A DNA stretch of 64,000 nucleotides from Polynucleobacter sp. HIN11. Lineage in GTDB: Bacteria; Pseudomonadota; Gammaproteobacteria; Burkholderiales; Burkholderiaceae. The notes beneath the pieces are model-generated. The model did no database searches and had not been told where the DNA came from. It worked only from the letters and a program-made list of their open reading frames with translations. Below are positions 9,249-18,222 of the stretch, one piece after another. The stretch spans positions 1,736,001-1,800,000 of the forward strand of contig NZ_AP028142.1 in NCBI RefSeq assembly GCF_030297675.1, read 5' to 3'. Positions within the stretch are counted from its first letter, which is position 1. The number at the start of each line of letters is the position of its first letter. A program made the position numbers and the translations under genes.

Positions 9249-10688
9249 TTAGTAACGGTAGGTTTCAGGCTTGAATGGGCCTTCTTTCTTAACGCCAATA
9301 TAGGCAGCTTGTTGATCCGAAAGCTCCGTTAACTGTGCGTTCAATTTCTTCAGTTGCAAACGAGCAACTTTTTCATCTAAATGCTTAGGCAAGGTATAGA
9401 CCCCAACAGGATATTTGTTCGTCCCTGCCGCACCCCAGAGCTCGATCTGTGCAATCACTTGATTGGCAAACGAAGAGCTCATGACATACGAAGGGTGTCC
9501 AGTACCGCAGCCTAAGTTCACTAAACGGCCCTTGGCCAAAATAATCAGGCGCTTTTCTGGAAGACCGTTGGCCGCTGGGAAGATCACGTGGTCAACCTGT
9601 GGCTTAATTTCTTCCCATTGGTATTTTTCAATACTAGCAATATCAATTTCGTTATCAAAGTGGCCGATATTGCACACAATCGCCTGGTCTTTCATCTTCT
9701 TCATATGATCGTGCGTAATAACGTGATAGTTACCAGTGGCAGTCACAAAAATATCGGCTTTGTCGGCGGCATACTCCATCGTGACTACGCGATATCCTTC
9801 CATCGCGGCCTGAAGCGCACAGATTGGATCAACCTCTGTAACCCATACTTGAGCTGAGAGGGCTCGCAATGCTTGTGCAGAGCCTTTACCCACATCACCA
9901 TAACCAGCCACAACGGCAATCTTGCCGGCAATCATCACGTCAGTTGCGCGCTTAATTGCATCGACTAAGGATTCGCGGCAGCCGTACAAATTATCAAATT
10001 TGCTCTTAGTAACTGAGTCATTGACGTTAATGGCTGGGAAATGCAATTCGCCTTTGGCGTGCATTTGATAAAGACGATGCACACCCGTTGTGGTTTCTTC
10101 GGTAACGCCGTTAATCTTCGCTAACCGAGTTGAGTACCATGTTGGATCGATCGCCAATTTACTCTTAATCGCCGCAAAGAGAATACGTTCCTCTTCGCTC
10201 GTTGGATGGTTCAGAACGGCTTGGTCTTTTTCAGCCTTACTGCCTAGGTGTAGCAACAGGGTTGCGTCACCACCGTCATCCAAGATCATATTGCTGTATC
10301 CACCATCGGCCCACTCAAAGATCTTATGAGTGAAATCCCAATACTGCTCGAGGGTCTCACCTTTAATCGCAAATACTGGGGTGCCATTCGCAGCGATCGC
10401 GGCAGCAGCATGGTCTTGTGTTGAAAAAATATTGCATGATGCCCAGCGCACTTCGGCACCCAAGGCCTCAAGCGTTTCAATCAGAACCGCAGTTTGAATG
10501 GTCATGTGTAGCGATCCGGTGATGCGCGCGCCGCGCAATGGCTGCTTGGCGGCAAACTCTTCACGAATCGCCATCAAACCAGGCATCTCGGTTTCAGCAA
10601 TTTTGATTTCTTTACGGCCAAAGTCGGCTAAGCCAATATCGGCAATTGCAAAATCGCCATTTAACTTTAAATCAGCAACGGTATTCAT
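9249..10688 (-). CDS. ahcY: S-adenosylhomocysteinase
   Basis: A 479-residue enzyme that hydrolyses S-adenosylhomocysteine to adenosine and homocysteine, removing the inhibitory product of methylation. The NAD-binding motif GYGDVGKGSAQALRALSA is present. NLYGCRESLVDAIKRATDVM and the C-terminal KKEGPFKPETYRY are family signatures, the last being the cofactor-contacting KPxxYRY tail. A ribosome-binding site GGAG lies 8 bases before the ATG. The long leader contains an SAH riboswitch, so expression should rise when SAH accumulates. metF follows after 18 bases. Confidence 0.97.
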   Translation of the reverse strand: MNTVADLKLNGDFAIADIGLADFGRKEIKIAETEMPGLMAIREEFAAKQPLRGARITGSLHMTIQTAVLIETLEALGAEVRWASCNIFSTQDHAAAAIAANGTPVFAIKGETLEQYWDFTHKIFEWADGGYSNMILDDGGDATLLLHLGSKAEKDQAVLNHPTSEEERILFAAIKSKLAIDPTWYSTRLAKINGVTEETTTGVHRLYQMHAKGELHFPAINVNDSVTKSKFDNLYGCRESLVDAIKRATDVMIAGKIAVVAGYGDVGKGSAQALRALSAQVWVTEVDPICALQAAMEGYRVVTMEYAADKADIFVTATGNYHVITHDHMKKMKDQAIVCNIGHFDNEIDIASIEKYQWEEIKPQVDHVIFPAANGLPEKRLIILAKGRLVNLGCGTGHPSYVMSSSFANQVIAQIELWGAAGTNKYPVGVYTLPKHLDEKVARLQLKKLNAQLTELSDQQAAYIGVKKEGPFKPETYRY

Positions 10689-10729
10689 GAATAGCTCCAG
10701 CTAAAGAACGCCAGCGGAGCCAATAGTGA

Positions 10730-10841
10730 CTCGCTAACCGCCAGCATTCGGGTTAGCGAGCGCAGTTGCAATGAAGTTACTAAGTAACTCCCCTTCAAGC
10801 CTGGGGGGCGACGATGCGCCCCTTGCAACGCTCCTTGAAGG
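10730..10841 (-). promoter_or_regulatory. SAH riboswitch upstream of ahcY, with overlapping expression-platform hairpin
   Basis: On the minus strand the leader of ahcY matches the SAH riboswitch core. P1 pairs CCTTCAAG (10834-10841) with CTTGAAGG (10792-10799). The conserved blocks AAGGAGCGTTGCAA and CCAGGCTTGAAG flank a P2 hairpin GGGGCG/CGCCCC. The pseudoknot strand GCGCTC (10758-10763) can pair with GAGCG (10829-10833). Directly downstream, CTCGCTAACC (10751-10760) can pair with GGTTAGCGAG (10730-10739) through an 11-base loop. That hairpin shares three bases with the pseudoknot strand, so ligand binding and hairpin formation should exclude each other. The family is known upstream of ahcY in betaproteobacteria. 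Confidence 0.93.
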
Positions 10842-10869
10842 AATTGCCTAAATTGTAATCAATTTTGGA

Positions 10870-12036
10870 CTAGAGGCCTGCGGCAGCCTTCAAAGCAGCC
10901 GCCTTGTCCTTGCGCTCCCATGTGAATTCCGGCTCCTCGCGGCCAAAATGGCCATATGCAGCGGTCTTTTTATAAATAGGCCGCAAGAGATCAAGCATTT
11001 TCACAATACCCTTCGGACGCAGATCAAAATGCTCAGATACAAGTTTTGCAATCTGCTCATCTGCAATCTTGCCAGTACCAAAGGTGCTAACCATGACCGA
11101 TGTAGGACGTGCCACACCAATCGCATACGAGATCTGAATGAGGCATTTACTGGCCAGACCTGCAGCGACCACATTCTTGGCTACATAGCGGCCAGCATAG
11201 GCAGCCGATCGATCAACCTTGGACGGATCTTTCCCAGAAAATGCACCGCCACCGTGAGGAGCTGCGCCACCATAGGTATCCACAATAATTTTGCGTCCGG
11301 TGAGGCCGCAATCGCCTTGGGGGCCGCCAATCACAAAACGGCCGGTTGGGTTTACTAAATATTTAATATCGCCCTTGATTAAATGCTTAGGTAAAACGGG
11401 TTTGATAATTTCTTCAATCACCGCTTCCCGCAATTTCTCCAGGGGAATATCCGCAGCATGCTGTGTCGATAGCACTACCGTATCAATCGAGTCAGGCTTT
11501 CCATCGACATAGCGCAAGGTCACTTGGGATTTTGCATCGGGGCGTAGCCAATTTAGACGCCCATCGCGACGCAATTGAGATTGGCGCTCGACTAGACGGT
11601 GCGACAAATAAATTGGAAGGGGCATTAACTCAGGGGTCTCATCGCAGGCATAACCAAACATTAATCCCTGATCGCCTGCACCTTGATCTAAGCCATCATC
11701 GTGCGCTTTATCAACACCTTGCGCAATGTCTGGGCTTTGTTTGTCATAAGCTACTAAAACTGCACAGCCTTTGTAATCGATGCCGTATTCAGTGTTGTCA
11801 TAGCCAATCTCGCGCAGGGTATTGCGTGCGACTTGAATGTAATCAACATTGGCATTGGTGGTGATTTCACCAGCAAGAACCACTAAGCCAGTATTGCAAA
11901 GTGTCTCAGCAGCAACGCGTGCCTTTGGATCTTGTGCCAAGATGGCATCTAAGATCGAATCTGAGATTTGGTCTGCAACTTTATCGGGATGTCCCTCAGA
12001 AACCGATTCTGAGGTAAAGAAATAATCATTAGCCAT
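10870..12036 (-). CDS. metK: S-adenosylmethionine synthetase
   Basis: A 388-residue enzyme that makes SAM from methionine and ATP. I chose the ATG giving MANDYFFTSESVSEGHPDKV; a start four codons upstream is possible, but GGAG sits 8 bases before the chosen ATG inside that extension. The signatures GHPDKVADQISD near the N-terminus, GAGDQGLMFGYA in the middle and GGGAFSGKDPSKVDRSAAY are all present. Together with ahcY and metF just downstream it covers the activated methyl cycle. A 166-base intergenic region separates it from the divergent acyltransferase genes; I saw no known SAM riboswitch there. Confidence 0.97.
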   Translation of the reverse strand: MANDYFFTSESVSEGHPDKVADQISDSILDAILAQDPKARVAAETLCNTGLVVLAGEITTNANVDYIQVARNTLREIGYDNTEYGIDYKGCAVLVAYDKQSPDIAQGVDKAHDDGLDQGAGDQGLMFGYACDETPELMPLPIYLSHRLVERQSQLRRDGRLNWLRPDAKSQVTLRYVDGKPDSIDTVVLSTQHAADIPLEKLREAVIEEIIKPVLPKHLIKGDIKYLVNPTGRFVIGGPQGDCGLTGRKIIVDTYGGAAPHGGGAFSGKDPSKVDRSAAYAGRYVAKNVVAAGLASKCLIQISYAIGVARPTSVMVSTFGTGKIADEQIAKLVSEHFDLRPKGIVKMLDLLRPIYKKTAAYGHFGREEPEFTWERKDKAAALKAAAGL

Positions 12037-12214
12037 TCTATTCTCCATTTAATTAAGCACTGACAACACCACGTGCCGGGGAATACAACGGCGACGCTTT
12101 AGCAGATTTTTTTAATTCGCCCCGCAAGTTGTCTTTAACTCGGCGAATAACCAAATTCTATCGCATCTATGGACTGGCCGCCAAATCGCATAGTGAATTG
12201 AATATCATTAGCAA

Positions 12215-13075
12215 ATGTCACAGTGGGCTTTGAATTTCATTCTAAAAGGTATCGCCAGTCTCCCCTTGAGTTTGGCTCAGATTCTGGGTGGCTTGGGCGG
12301 AATGATGGCCTATGCCTTTTCCTCTCATTTTCGTGGCTTATTTCAAGAAAACTATCGCTATGCGATGCAACTTCATGGCAAGACAACTCATCCATGGAAA
12401 GCGGCTGCAGCCTCTGGCATGCTTTTTATCGATAGCCTTTGGATCTGGCATAACCCCCAAAAAGCACTTTCACGCGCTCATATTCAAGACTGGAGCCCAG
12501 TCGATCAAGCAGTTCAGGAGGGCAAGGGCTTGGTGATGCTCACACCCCATCTTGGCGGCTTTGAAATCATTCCCCGCATATTGGCAAATCATTTCCCGGC
12601 CACCATCTTGTATCGGCCGGCCCGTCAAGAATGGTTAAATCATCTGATCGAAGAGCAGCGCGCCTATCCCAATATGCACTTTGTACCCACCAATCTGCAA
12701 GGAGTGCGAAAAATGGTCAAAGCCCTTCAAGAGGGCGAGGCGATTGGCATTCTTCCAGATCAGGTGCCCAGTGGCGGCGATGGGGTGTGGGTAAAGTTTT
12801 TTAATCGCTATGCTTACACGACCCCACTGCCCGCTCGGTTAGCGAATCGCAATCAAACCCCTGTCATCTTGTTTTCAGCCATTCGCAAATCGCTTGGCCA
12901 AGGCTGGATCATTAAAACGCAACGCCTAAAGGCATTTTCAGAAGATCCCTATCAGGCGGCCACTCAAATGAACGAGGCGATTGAAGTAGTTATTCTTGAG
13001 GCTCCAGAGCAATTTATTTGGTCGTACAACCGTTATAAACACCCCGAGGGCGCCGAGCTTCCGCCCCAAGACTAA
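12215..13075 (+). CDS. Lysophospholipid/lauroyl acyltransferase (LpxL/HtrB family), first copy
   Basis: A 286-residue inner-membrane acyltransferase of the LpxL/LpxM family, which adds secondary acyl chains to lipid A precursors. An N-terminal hydrophobic stretch (SLPLSLAQILGGLGGMMAYAF) anchors it. The H-x4-D/E catalytic motif appears as HLGGFE at residues 112-117. GILPDQVPSGGDGVWVKFFN is the conserved downstream block. A second gene of the same family follows after 7 bases, so the pair may add two different acyl chains. Which of LpxL or LpxM each represents cannot be decided from sequence alone. Confidence 0.9.
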   Translation: MSQWALNFILKGIASLPLSLAQILGGLGGMMAYAFSSHFRGLFQENYRYAMQLHGKTTHPWKAAAASGMLFIDSLWIWHNPQKALSRAHIQDWSPVDQAVQEGKGLVMLTPHLGGFEIIPRILANHFPATILYRPARQEWLNHLIEEQRAYPNMHFVPTNLQGVRKMVKALQEGEAIGILPDQVPSGGDGVWVKFFNRYAYTTPLPARLANRNQTPVILFSAIRKSLGQGWIIKTQRLKAFSEDPYQAATQMNEAIEVVILEAPEQFIWSYNRYKHPEGAELPPQD

Positions 13076-13082
13076 TCACTCG

Positions 13083-13982
13083 ATGAGCTGGCTACATACC
13101 CTCCTCAATTACATTGGCCTGAGCATTCTTAAGCTTTTTGCTTTCCTGCCCTACGCATGGACCGTTCAAATTGGGTACAGCCTCGGATCACTATTTGGGC
13201 GACTGCCTCACCAACGTAAATATGTTGTTCTTCGTAATTTAGAACTGTGTTTTCCAAATCTCGCCACCGATCAACTACAAACCTTAGCTAATGAGCACTG
13301 GCGCCTATTGGGTCGTGCAGTGATTGAGCGCAGCCGTGTTTGGCTTGGCAGTGCAGAACAAATTTTCTCGATGGTCGACATTGAGACCGAAATTCCTTTG
13401 GGAGATAACAAACCTCGGATTTTGGTGATCCCCCACTTTGTCGGCTTTGAATGTGGATTCATGGCGCTCTCCGCCCTTGGGGAAAAAAATGGCTGGCAGC
13501 GTGGTGCTGGCTTTTATCAAAATATGAAGAACCCATTTTTCAATCAAAAAATTATTGAATGGCGTAATCGCTTCGGTGCGAAGTCTATTAATCGACAAAA
13601 TAGACTTTTTGACTTAATTCGAGAAATTCGTAAAGGTAATTTTGTCGTCATTGCCCCCGATATTGATCTTGGTCCTAAAGACTCGGTTTTTGTACCCTTT
13701 TTTGGCATACCAACCAATACAATCACTGCAATATCGCGTCTAGCAAAAGCATGTGATGCGGAAGTATGTTTGATGATCACAACACTGAATGCGGATAAGA
13801 GTAAATACATTTGCAAAATCCATAAAGCGCTACCCGATTTTCCAAGCGATGACCCGGTATCTGACACTGCTCGGTTAAATCAATACTTTGAAGAAGAAAT
13901 TCGTAAACGGCCTGCTGAATACTATTGGGTTCATAAGCGCTTCAAATATCGCCCTCCAGGGGAGATAAGCTTGTATGATTAG
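13083..13982 (+). CDS. Lauroyl acyltransferase (LpxL/HtrB family), second copy
   Basis: A 299-residue LpxL-family protein starting MSWLHTLLNYIG. Longer in-frame starts overlap the upstream gene and are less likely, as this ATG lies 7 bases after its stop. An N-terminal membrane segment (LSILKLFAFLPYAWTVQIGY) is present. The catalytic motif is HFVGFE at residues 118-123, and VVIAPDIDLGPKDSVFVPFF is the second conserved block. HKRFKYRPPGE near the C-terminus matches the HKRFKxRPxG tail of this family. It is cotranscribed with the preceding homologue; dapF follows after 22 bases. Confidence 0.9.
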   Translation: MSWLHTLLNYIGLSILKLFAFLPYAWTVQIGYSLGSLFGRLPHQRKYVVLRNLELCFPNLATDQLQTLANEHWRLLGRAVIERSRVWLGSAEQIFSMVDIETEIPLGDNKPRILVIPHFVGFECGFMALSALGEKNGWQRGAGFYQNMKNPFFNQKIIEWRNRFGAKSINRQNRLFDLIREIRKGNFVVIAPDIDLGPKDSVFVPFFGIPTNTITAISRLAKACDAEVCLMITTLNADKSKYICKIHKALPDFPSDDPVSDTARLNQYFEEEIRKRPAEYYWVHKRFKYRPPGEISLYD

Positions 13983-14004
13983 TTACATACACTGAACGCA
14001 TGTT

Positions 14005-14892
14005 ATGAGTCGATTACGTTTTACCAAAATGCATGGCGCCGGCAATGACTTTATTGTGATTGACGCGACTCGCCAAGACATTCGATCGATTACCCCAAGC
14101 ATTTGGCGCAAGCTAGCACATCGCCAACTTGGTATCGGGGCCGATCAAATCTTGCTCGTGGAGCAAAGTAACCTGCCGGATGTTGATTTTAAATACCGCA
14201 TCTTGAATGCAGACGGCGGTGAAGTGGAGCAATGCGGCAATGGTTCGAGATGCTTTGTTCGCTTTGTTCATGAAGAAGGCCTCAGCACTAAAGACCAAAT
14301 CCGGGTTGAGGTGCGCAATGGTCTTCTAACGCTTAAACGCTTAACGAACGGATATGTAGAAGTTGATATGGGCAGCCCCGTCTTTGCCCCTCACGATATT
14401 CCATTTGATCCCTCGGGCCTTACAAGCAAACAAGAATTACACGAAACTCTTTATGCGCTTCCACTTAGCCGCAATAGCGGTGCACATGCCGATTGGATTG
14501 CTGCTGTATCAATGGGTAACCCTCATGCCGTTCAAGTGGTCGAAGATATTGATAGCGCACCAGTATTAACGGATGGTGCTCTCATTGAGTCACACCCTGC
14601 TTTTCCAAATCGAGTCAACGCTGGCTTCATGCAGGTGATTGATCGCCATTCAATTCGATTACGAGTTTATGAACGTGGGGTAGGCGAGACCCTATCGTGC
14701 GGCACCGGAGCGTGTGCTGCAGCAGTATCGAGCATTCGACGCGGACTGCTAGATTCCCCCGTGAAGGTAAGCACCCGTGGCGGGGAGCTCGAAATTTTGT
14801 GGGATGGCTTTCAGAATCCCCATGCCCCTGTTTTGATGCGCGGACCCACTCAAACCGTGTATCAGGGCGAAATTGATTTAAATACGCTTTAA
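14005..14892 (+). CDS. dapF: Diaminopimelate epimerase
   Basis: A 295-residue cofactor-free epimerase converting LL- to meso-diaminopimelate for lysine and peptidoglycan. The two catalytic cysteines are visible: C77 in EQCGNGSRC and C232 in LSCGTGACA. The N-terminal FTKMHGAGNDFIVID and MGNPHAVQVVED blocks are typical. Length is normal. It follows the acyltransferase pair on the same strand and overlaps the convergent pyrE gene by 4 bases. Confidence 0.96.
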   Translation: MSRLRFTKMHGAGNDFIVIDATRQDIRSITPSIWRKLAHRQLGIGADQILLVEQSNLPDVDFKYRILNADGGEVEQCGNGSRCFVRFVHEEGLSTKDQIRVEVRNGLLTLKRLTNGYVEVDMGSPVFAPHDIPFDPSGLTSKQELHETLYALPLSRNSGAHADWIAAVSMGNPHAVQVVEDIDSAPVLTDGALIESHPAFPNRVNAGFMQVIDRHSIRLRVYERGVGETLSCGTGACAAAVSSIRRGLLDSPVKVSTRGGELEILWDGFQNPHAPVLMRGPTQTVYQGEIDLNTL

Positions 14893-15560
14893 ATTCCGTA
14901 TCGAGCGCGGTAATTTTGAACTGCGGGTAGATGTGTTTGTAATTGCTGATCATTTGATTGCTGTAAATAACGCATTAAGCTATCCAAATTAGCGATTGCA
15001 ATTACTGGTAAACCAAATTCTTGCCCGACACTTTGTACCGCAGAATATTGGCCAATGTTGACTGCGTCTCCTGATTTTTCCATGCGATCGAGCGCAATTA
15101 ATACCGCGCAGGGCTTGGCACCGGCCCGTTCAATTAAATCAACCGACTCACGCACCGAGGTGCCCGCTGAAATCACATCATCAATAATGACAACCCGACC
15201 ACAAACTGGAGCACCAATCAGGGTTCCGCCTTCACCGTGATCTTTGGCCTCTTTGCGGTTATAGGCAAACGGGGTATTACAACCGGCATGCGCTAGTGCG
15301 ATTGCCGTACTCGCCGCCAAAGTAATGCCCTTGTATGCGGGCCCAAAGAGCATATCAAAATCAATTTTGGATTCCAGTAGTGCTTGGGCATAAAACTCAC
15401 CTAGCCTTCCCAGATGTGCACCATCATTAAAGAGTCCGGCATTAAAAAAATAGGGGGACAGTCGCCCAGCCTTCGTTTTAAACTCGCCAAAGGACAATAC
15501 TTTTGCCTCAAGCGCGAATTGAATAAAGTCCGATTGAATTTGTTCTGAATTTACACTCAT
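14889..15560 (-). CDS. pyrE: Orotate phosphoribosyltransferase
   Basis: A 223-residue enzyme that transfers PRPP to orotate in pyrimidine synthesis. The PRPP-binding motif VVIIDDVISAGTS is at residues 123-135. LFGPAYKGI at about 71-79 and NRKEAKDHGEGG, the flexible catalytic loop with K and H, are conserved. It overlaps dapF (convergent) by 4 bases. Its start lies only 8 bases from the divergent xth start, so its promoter must lie inside the xth coding region. Confidence 0.95.
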   Translation of the reverse strand: MSVNSEQIQSDFIQFALEAKVLSFGEFKTKAGRLSPYFFNAGLFNDGAHLGRLGEFYAQALLESKIDFDMLFGPAYKGITLAASTAIALAHAGCNTPFAYNRKEAKDHGEGGTLIGAPVCGRVVIIDDVISAGTSVRESVDLIERAGAKPCAVLIALDRMEKSGDAVNIGQYSAVQSVGQEFGLPVIAIANLDSLMRYLQQSNDQQLQTHLPAVQNYRARYGI

Positions 15561-15568
15561 AGGCCTGT

Positions 15569-16351
15569 ATGTTACGCATCATTTCTGCCAATATCAATGG
15601 TATTCGCTCAGCAGCCAAAAAAGGCTTTATGGAGTGGATGCAGGATCAGCGTGCTGATTTTATCTGTGTCCAAGAACTCAAGGCTCAAGAAGCTGACCTA
15701 GAAAGCACAATCCTCTCACCCGATGGACTAAATACCTATTTCCATTACGCCGAGAAAAAAGGGTATAGTGGCTCCGGGATCTTCACCCCTCATCCCATCG
15801 ATGACTTACAAATTGGTTTTGGTAACCCTGAATTTGATGCCGAAGGGCGCTATGTCGAGATCTCGATAGGCTCCCTGTCAGTGGTCTCGGTCTACATGCC
15901 TTCTGGCTCAAGTTCTCCTGAACGACAAGAGGCTAAATTTCGTTTTCTAGATGCGTTTTTACCCCACCTCATCAAACTTCGAAACAAAGGGCGGCAAATT
16001 GTTTTGTGCGGGGATGTCAACATTGCGCATCAAGAGATTGATCTTAAAAACTGGAAAGGTAATTTAAAAAATTCTGGGTTCTTACCGGAAGAGCGCGCTT
16101 GGCTAACCAGACTGTTTACCGAAGAAGGCTATATGGACGTCTATCGACATCTCGAGCCTCATGCGAGTGACACTTGTTATACCTGGTGGAGTCAGCGCGG
16201 CCAAGCGTATACCAATAATGTTGGATGGCGCATTGATTATCAAATCGCCACACCAGAGTTTGGCAAATCCGCTAAGAAGGCGAGTGTTTATAAAAAACAG
16301 CGCTTCTCAGACCATGCGCCGCTTACGATTGAATATGACTGGAAACTTTAG
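15569..16351 (+). CDS. xth: Exodeoxyribonuclease III (Xth/ExoA family)
   Basis: A 260-residue exonuclease/AP endonuclease of the EEP family, acting in base-excision repair. IISANINGIRSAAKKGF carries the metal-site N, VQELKAQ the catalytic E, LCGDVNIAH the D-x-N pair, and SDHAPLTIEY the catalytic histidine. Length is near normal. The gene diverges from pyrE with an 8-base gap and overlaps the convergent ampG gene by 29 bases. Confidence 0.94.
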   Translation: MLRIISANINGIRSAAKKGFMEWMQDQRADFICVQELKAQEADLESTILSPDGLNTYFHYAEKKGYSGSGIFTPHPIDDLQIGFGNPEFDAEGRYVEISIGSLSVVSVYMPSGSSSPERQEAKFRFLDAFLPHLIKLRNKGRQIVLCGDVNIAHQEIDLKNWKGNLKNSGFLPEERAWLTRLFTEEGYMDVYRHLEPHASDTCYTWWSQRGQAYTNNVGWRIDYQIATPEFGKSAKKASVYKKQRFSDHAPLTIEYDWKL

Positions 16352-17648
16352 CCTGCATCCGAATCGCGATTCCAATCAAGATGAGTACTGGGATACCAAT
16401 CAATGCGGTTGAAATAAAAAAGCTCTCATAGCCAAAGCGATCGACATACACCCCAGAAAATCCTGCCAGCCATTTTGGCAGCAACAGCATCATCGAACTA
16501 AATAATGCGTATTGCGTTGCTGAATATTGCACATTGGTTAATGAAGAAAGGTAGGCGATAAACGCAGCTGACGCAATGCCGGAGCTCAGATTATCGGCTG
16601 AGATCACCCAAACTAAACCGGTCAGATCATGGCCTCGCGTACTGAGCCATGCAAAAAGAAAATTGCTGGCCGCCGAGAGAATGGCTCCTAAAAACAGAAT
16701 GCGCATCACTCCAAAACGCAGCGCCAGAACCCCACCAATAAATGCGCCCAATAGGGTCATGATGACCCCAAATACTTTAGTGACTGCCGCCACCTCATCC
16801 TTGGTATAGCCCATATCCACATAAAACGGGTTCGCCATAATCCCCATCACAACATCACTGATGCGGTAGACCGCAATCAGTGCCAGAATCAAAAGAGCAT
16901 GCCAGCGGTAGCGGCCAATAAAATCTGCAAATGGCTGAATCAGGGTTTGGTGCAACCACTCGCCTGTGGTACGCGCTTTGGGTAGCTGAACCATTTGGGG
17001 CTCAGGGCTTAGTAAAGTGGTGATCACACCAACGCCCATCGACAATGCCATTACCAAATACGCAAATTGCCAAGCGTTGGCAAAGTAGAGGCTGGTGCTT
17101 TCTTCAGCACGGGCCGCCAGCCACAATGCTCCAGCTCCTGCCCAAATCATGGCTAAGCGATAGCCCGTTTGATAACTCGCTGCTAAAGCAGCCTGGTACT
17201 CTGGCTTGGCCGACTCGATCCGAAAGGCATCCAGTGCAATATCTTGTGTGGCTGAAGCAAAGGCAACCAACAATGCAAACCAAATAATGATCTGTAAATC
17301 TTGTTTAGGATCGTTCATGGCCATACCGACTAGACCAATCATGATGAGCGCTTGAGCGAATAGCAACCAACTGCGCCGACGCCCTAAGTATTTTGTAACC
17401 CCAGGAATTGGTACCCGGTCCACTAAGGGAGCCCAGAGCCATTTACCAGCATAGAACAGACCCACCCACGATAAATAGCCAATGGTGCTGCGATCAATGC
17501 CAAGCTCCCTTAAACGAAAACTTAAGGTGCCCAATACTAAGAGAAGTGGAAGACCGGCCGAGAATCCTAAAAAGAAAATACGAATACTAGGCCACTCAAA
17601 ATAGACCCGTAAATCACTGAACCACGAGCGAATGCTATTTGGCTCCAC
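16323..17648 (-). CDS. ampG: AmpG-type muropeptide permease (MFS)
   Basis: A 441-residue multi-pass membrane protein of the AmpG family, which imports GlcNAc-anhydro-muropeptides for cell-wall recycling. The N-terminal block FFLGFSAGLPLLLVLGTLSF and GYLSWVGLFYAGKWLWAPLVD are characteristic of AmpG. About 12 hydrophobic segments can be seen. It overlaps metW by 14 bases upstream and xth by 29 bases at the 3' end. Its substrates would be the products of lytic transglycosylases such as the one at 5,790-7,751. Confidence 0.9.
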   Translation of the reverse strand: MEPNSIRSWFSDLRVYFEWPSIRIFFLGFSAGLPLLLVLGTLSFRLRELGIDRSTIGYLSWVGLFYAGKWLWAPLVDRVPIPGVTKYLGRRRSWLLFAQALIMIGLVGMAMNDPKQDLQIIIWFALLVAFASATQDIALDAFRIESAKPEYQAALAASYQTGYRLAMIWAGAGALWLAARAEESTSLYFANAWQFAYLVMALSMGVGVITTLLSPEPQMVQLPKARTTGEWLHQTLIQPFADFIGRYRWHALLILALIAVYRISDVVMGIMANPFYVDMGYTKDEVAAVTKVFGVIMTLLGAFIGGVLALRFGVMRILFLGAILSAASNFLFAWLSTRGHDLTGLVWVISADNLSSGIASAAFIAYLSSLTNVQYSATQYALFSSMMLLLPKWLAGFSGVYVDRFGYESFFISTALIGIPVLILIGIAIRMQAKVSSHIQS

Positions 17649-18222
17649 GCACGCGGTAGATTGCTAAGCTACCAAATAAATTAGGTAACCAGTGGACTGT
17701 CTTGCCATGATGCAAAACAACCCGCCCCAAAATCTCAATTCCTAATTTGTGTGCCAAGGCTTCAAAATCAGCAATGGTCAGAACTCGTACATTGGGGGTA
17801 TTGAACCACTCATAGGGCAAGGATTTCGAAACAGGCATGCGACCAAGCGCGACTGCATAGCGGTGTGACCAGTGTCCAAAGTTTGGGAAAGATACAACGC
17901 ATTGCTTTCCAACCCGCACCACCTCACGCAAGATTCGCTCGGTTTGATGGATCGTCTGTAGAGTTTGAGACAGCACAACAGTATCAAAGCTTTGATCCTT
18001 GAAAAGCGCTAAACCACCTTCTAAATCCTGCTGGATTACGTTTAAGCCCTTTTCCACACACGCCAATACCGCGCTATCTTTAATTTCAACACCATAAGTA
18101 ATCGCTTGACGCTTTGTACGAATGAACTCGAGGAACGATCCATCACCACAACCCAAGTCTAGTAAAGAGCTGTTCGTTTCAACCCAATTAGCGATCGCAT
18201 CAAAATCAGATCTTAATTGCAT
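17635..18222 (-). CDS. metW: Methionine biosynthesis methyltransferase-like protein MetW
   Basis: A 195-residue class I SAM-binding protein. LDLGCGDGSFLEFI at about residues 21-34 is motif I and DTVVLSQTLQ the later motif. FPNFGHWSHRYAVALGRMPVSK and LPYEWFNTPNVR are diagnostic of MetW. It pairs with MetX, and in several proteobacteria the MetX homoserine acyltransferase is reported to need MetW for activity. The start overlaps the metX stop by 10 bases, which fits a working pair. Confidence 0.93.
   Translation of the reverse strand: MQLRSDFDAIANWVETNSSLLDLGCGDGSFLEFIRTKRQAITYGVEIKDSAVLACVEKGLNVIQQDLEGGLALFKDQSFDTVVLSQTLQTIHQTERILREVVRVGKQCVVSFPNFGHWSHRYAVALGRMPVSKSLPYEWFNTPNVRVLTIADFEALAHKLGIEILGRVVLHHGKTVHWLPNLFGSLAIYRVRGAK

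Noticed and set aside
10948..11358. Open frame on the strand opposite metK
   Set aside because: A shadow frame; metK is certain and codon use on this strand is poor.
12049..12214. Possible SAM riboswitch before metK
   Set aside because: I compared the leader with known SAM classes in outline and saw no matching core.
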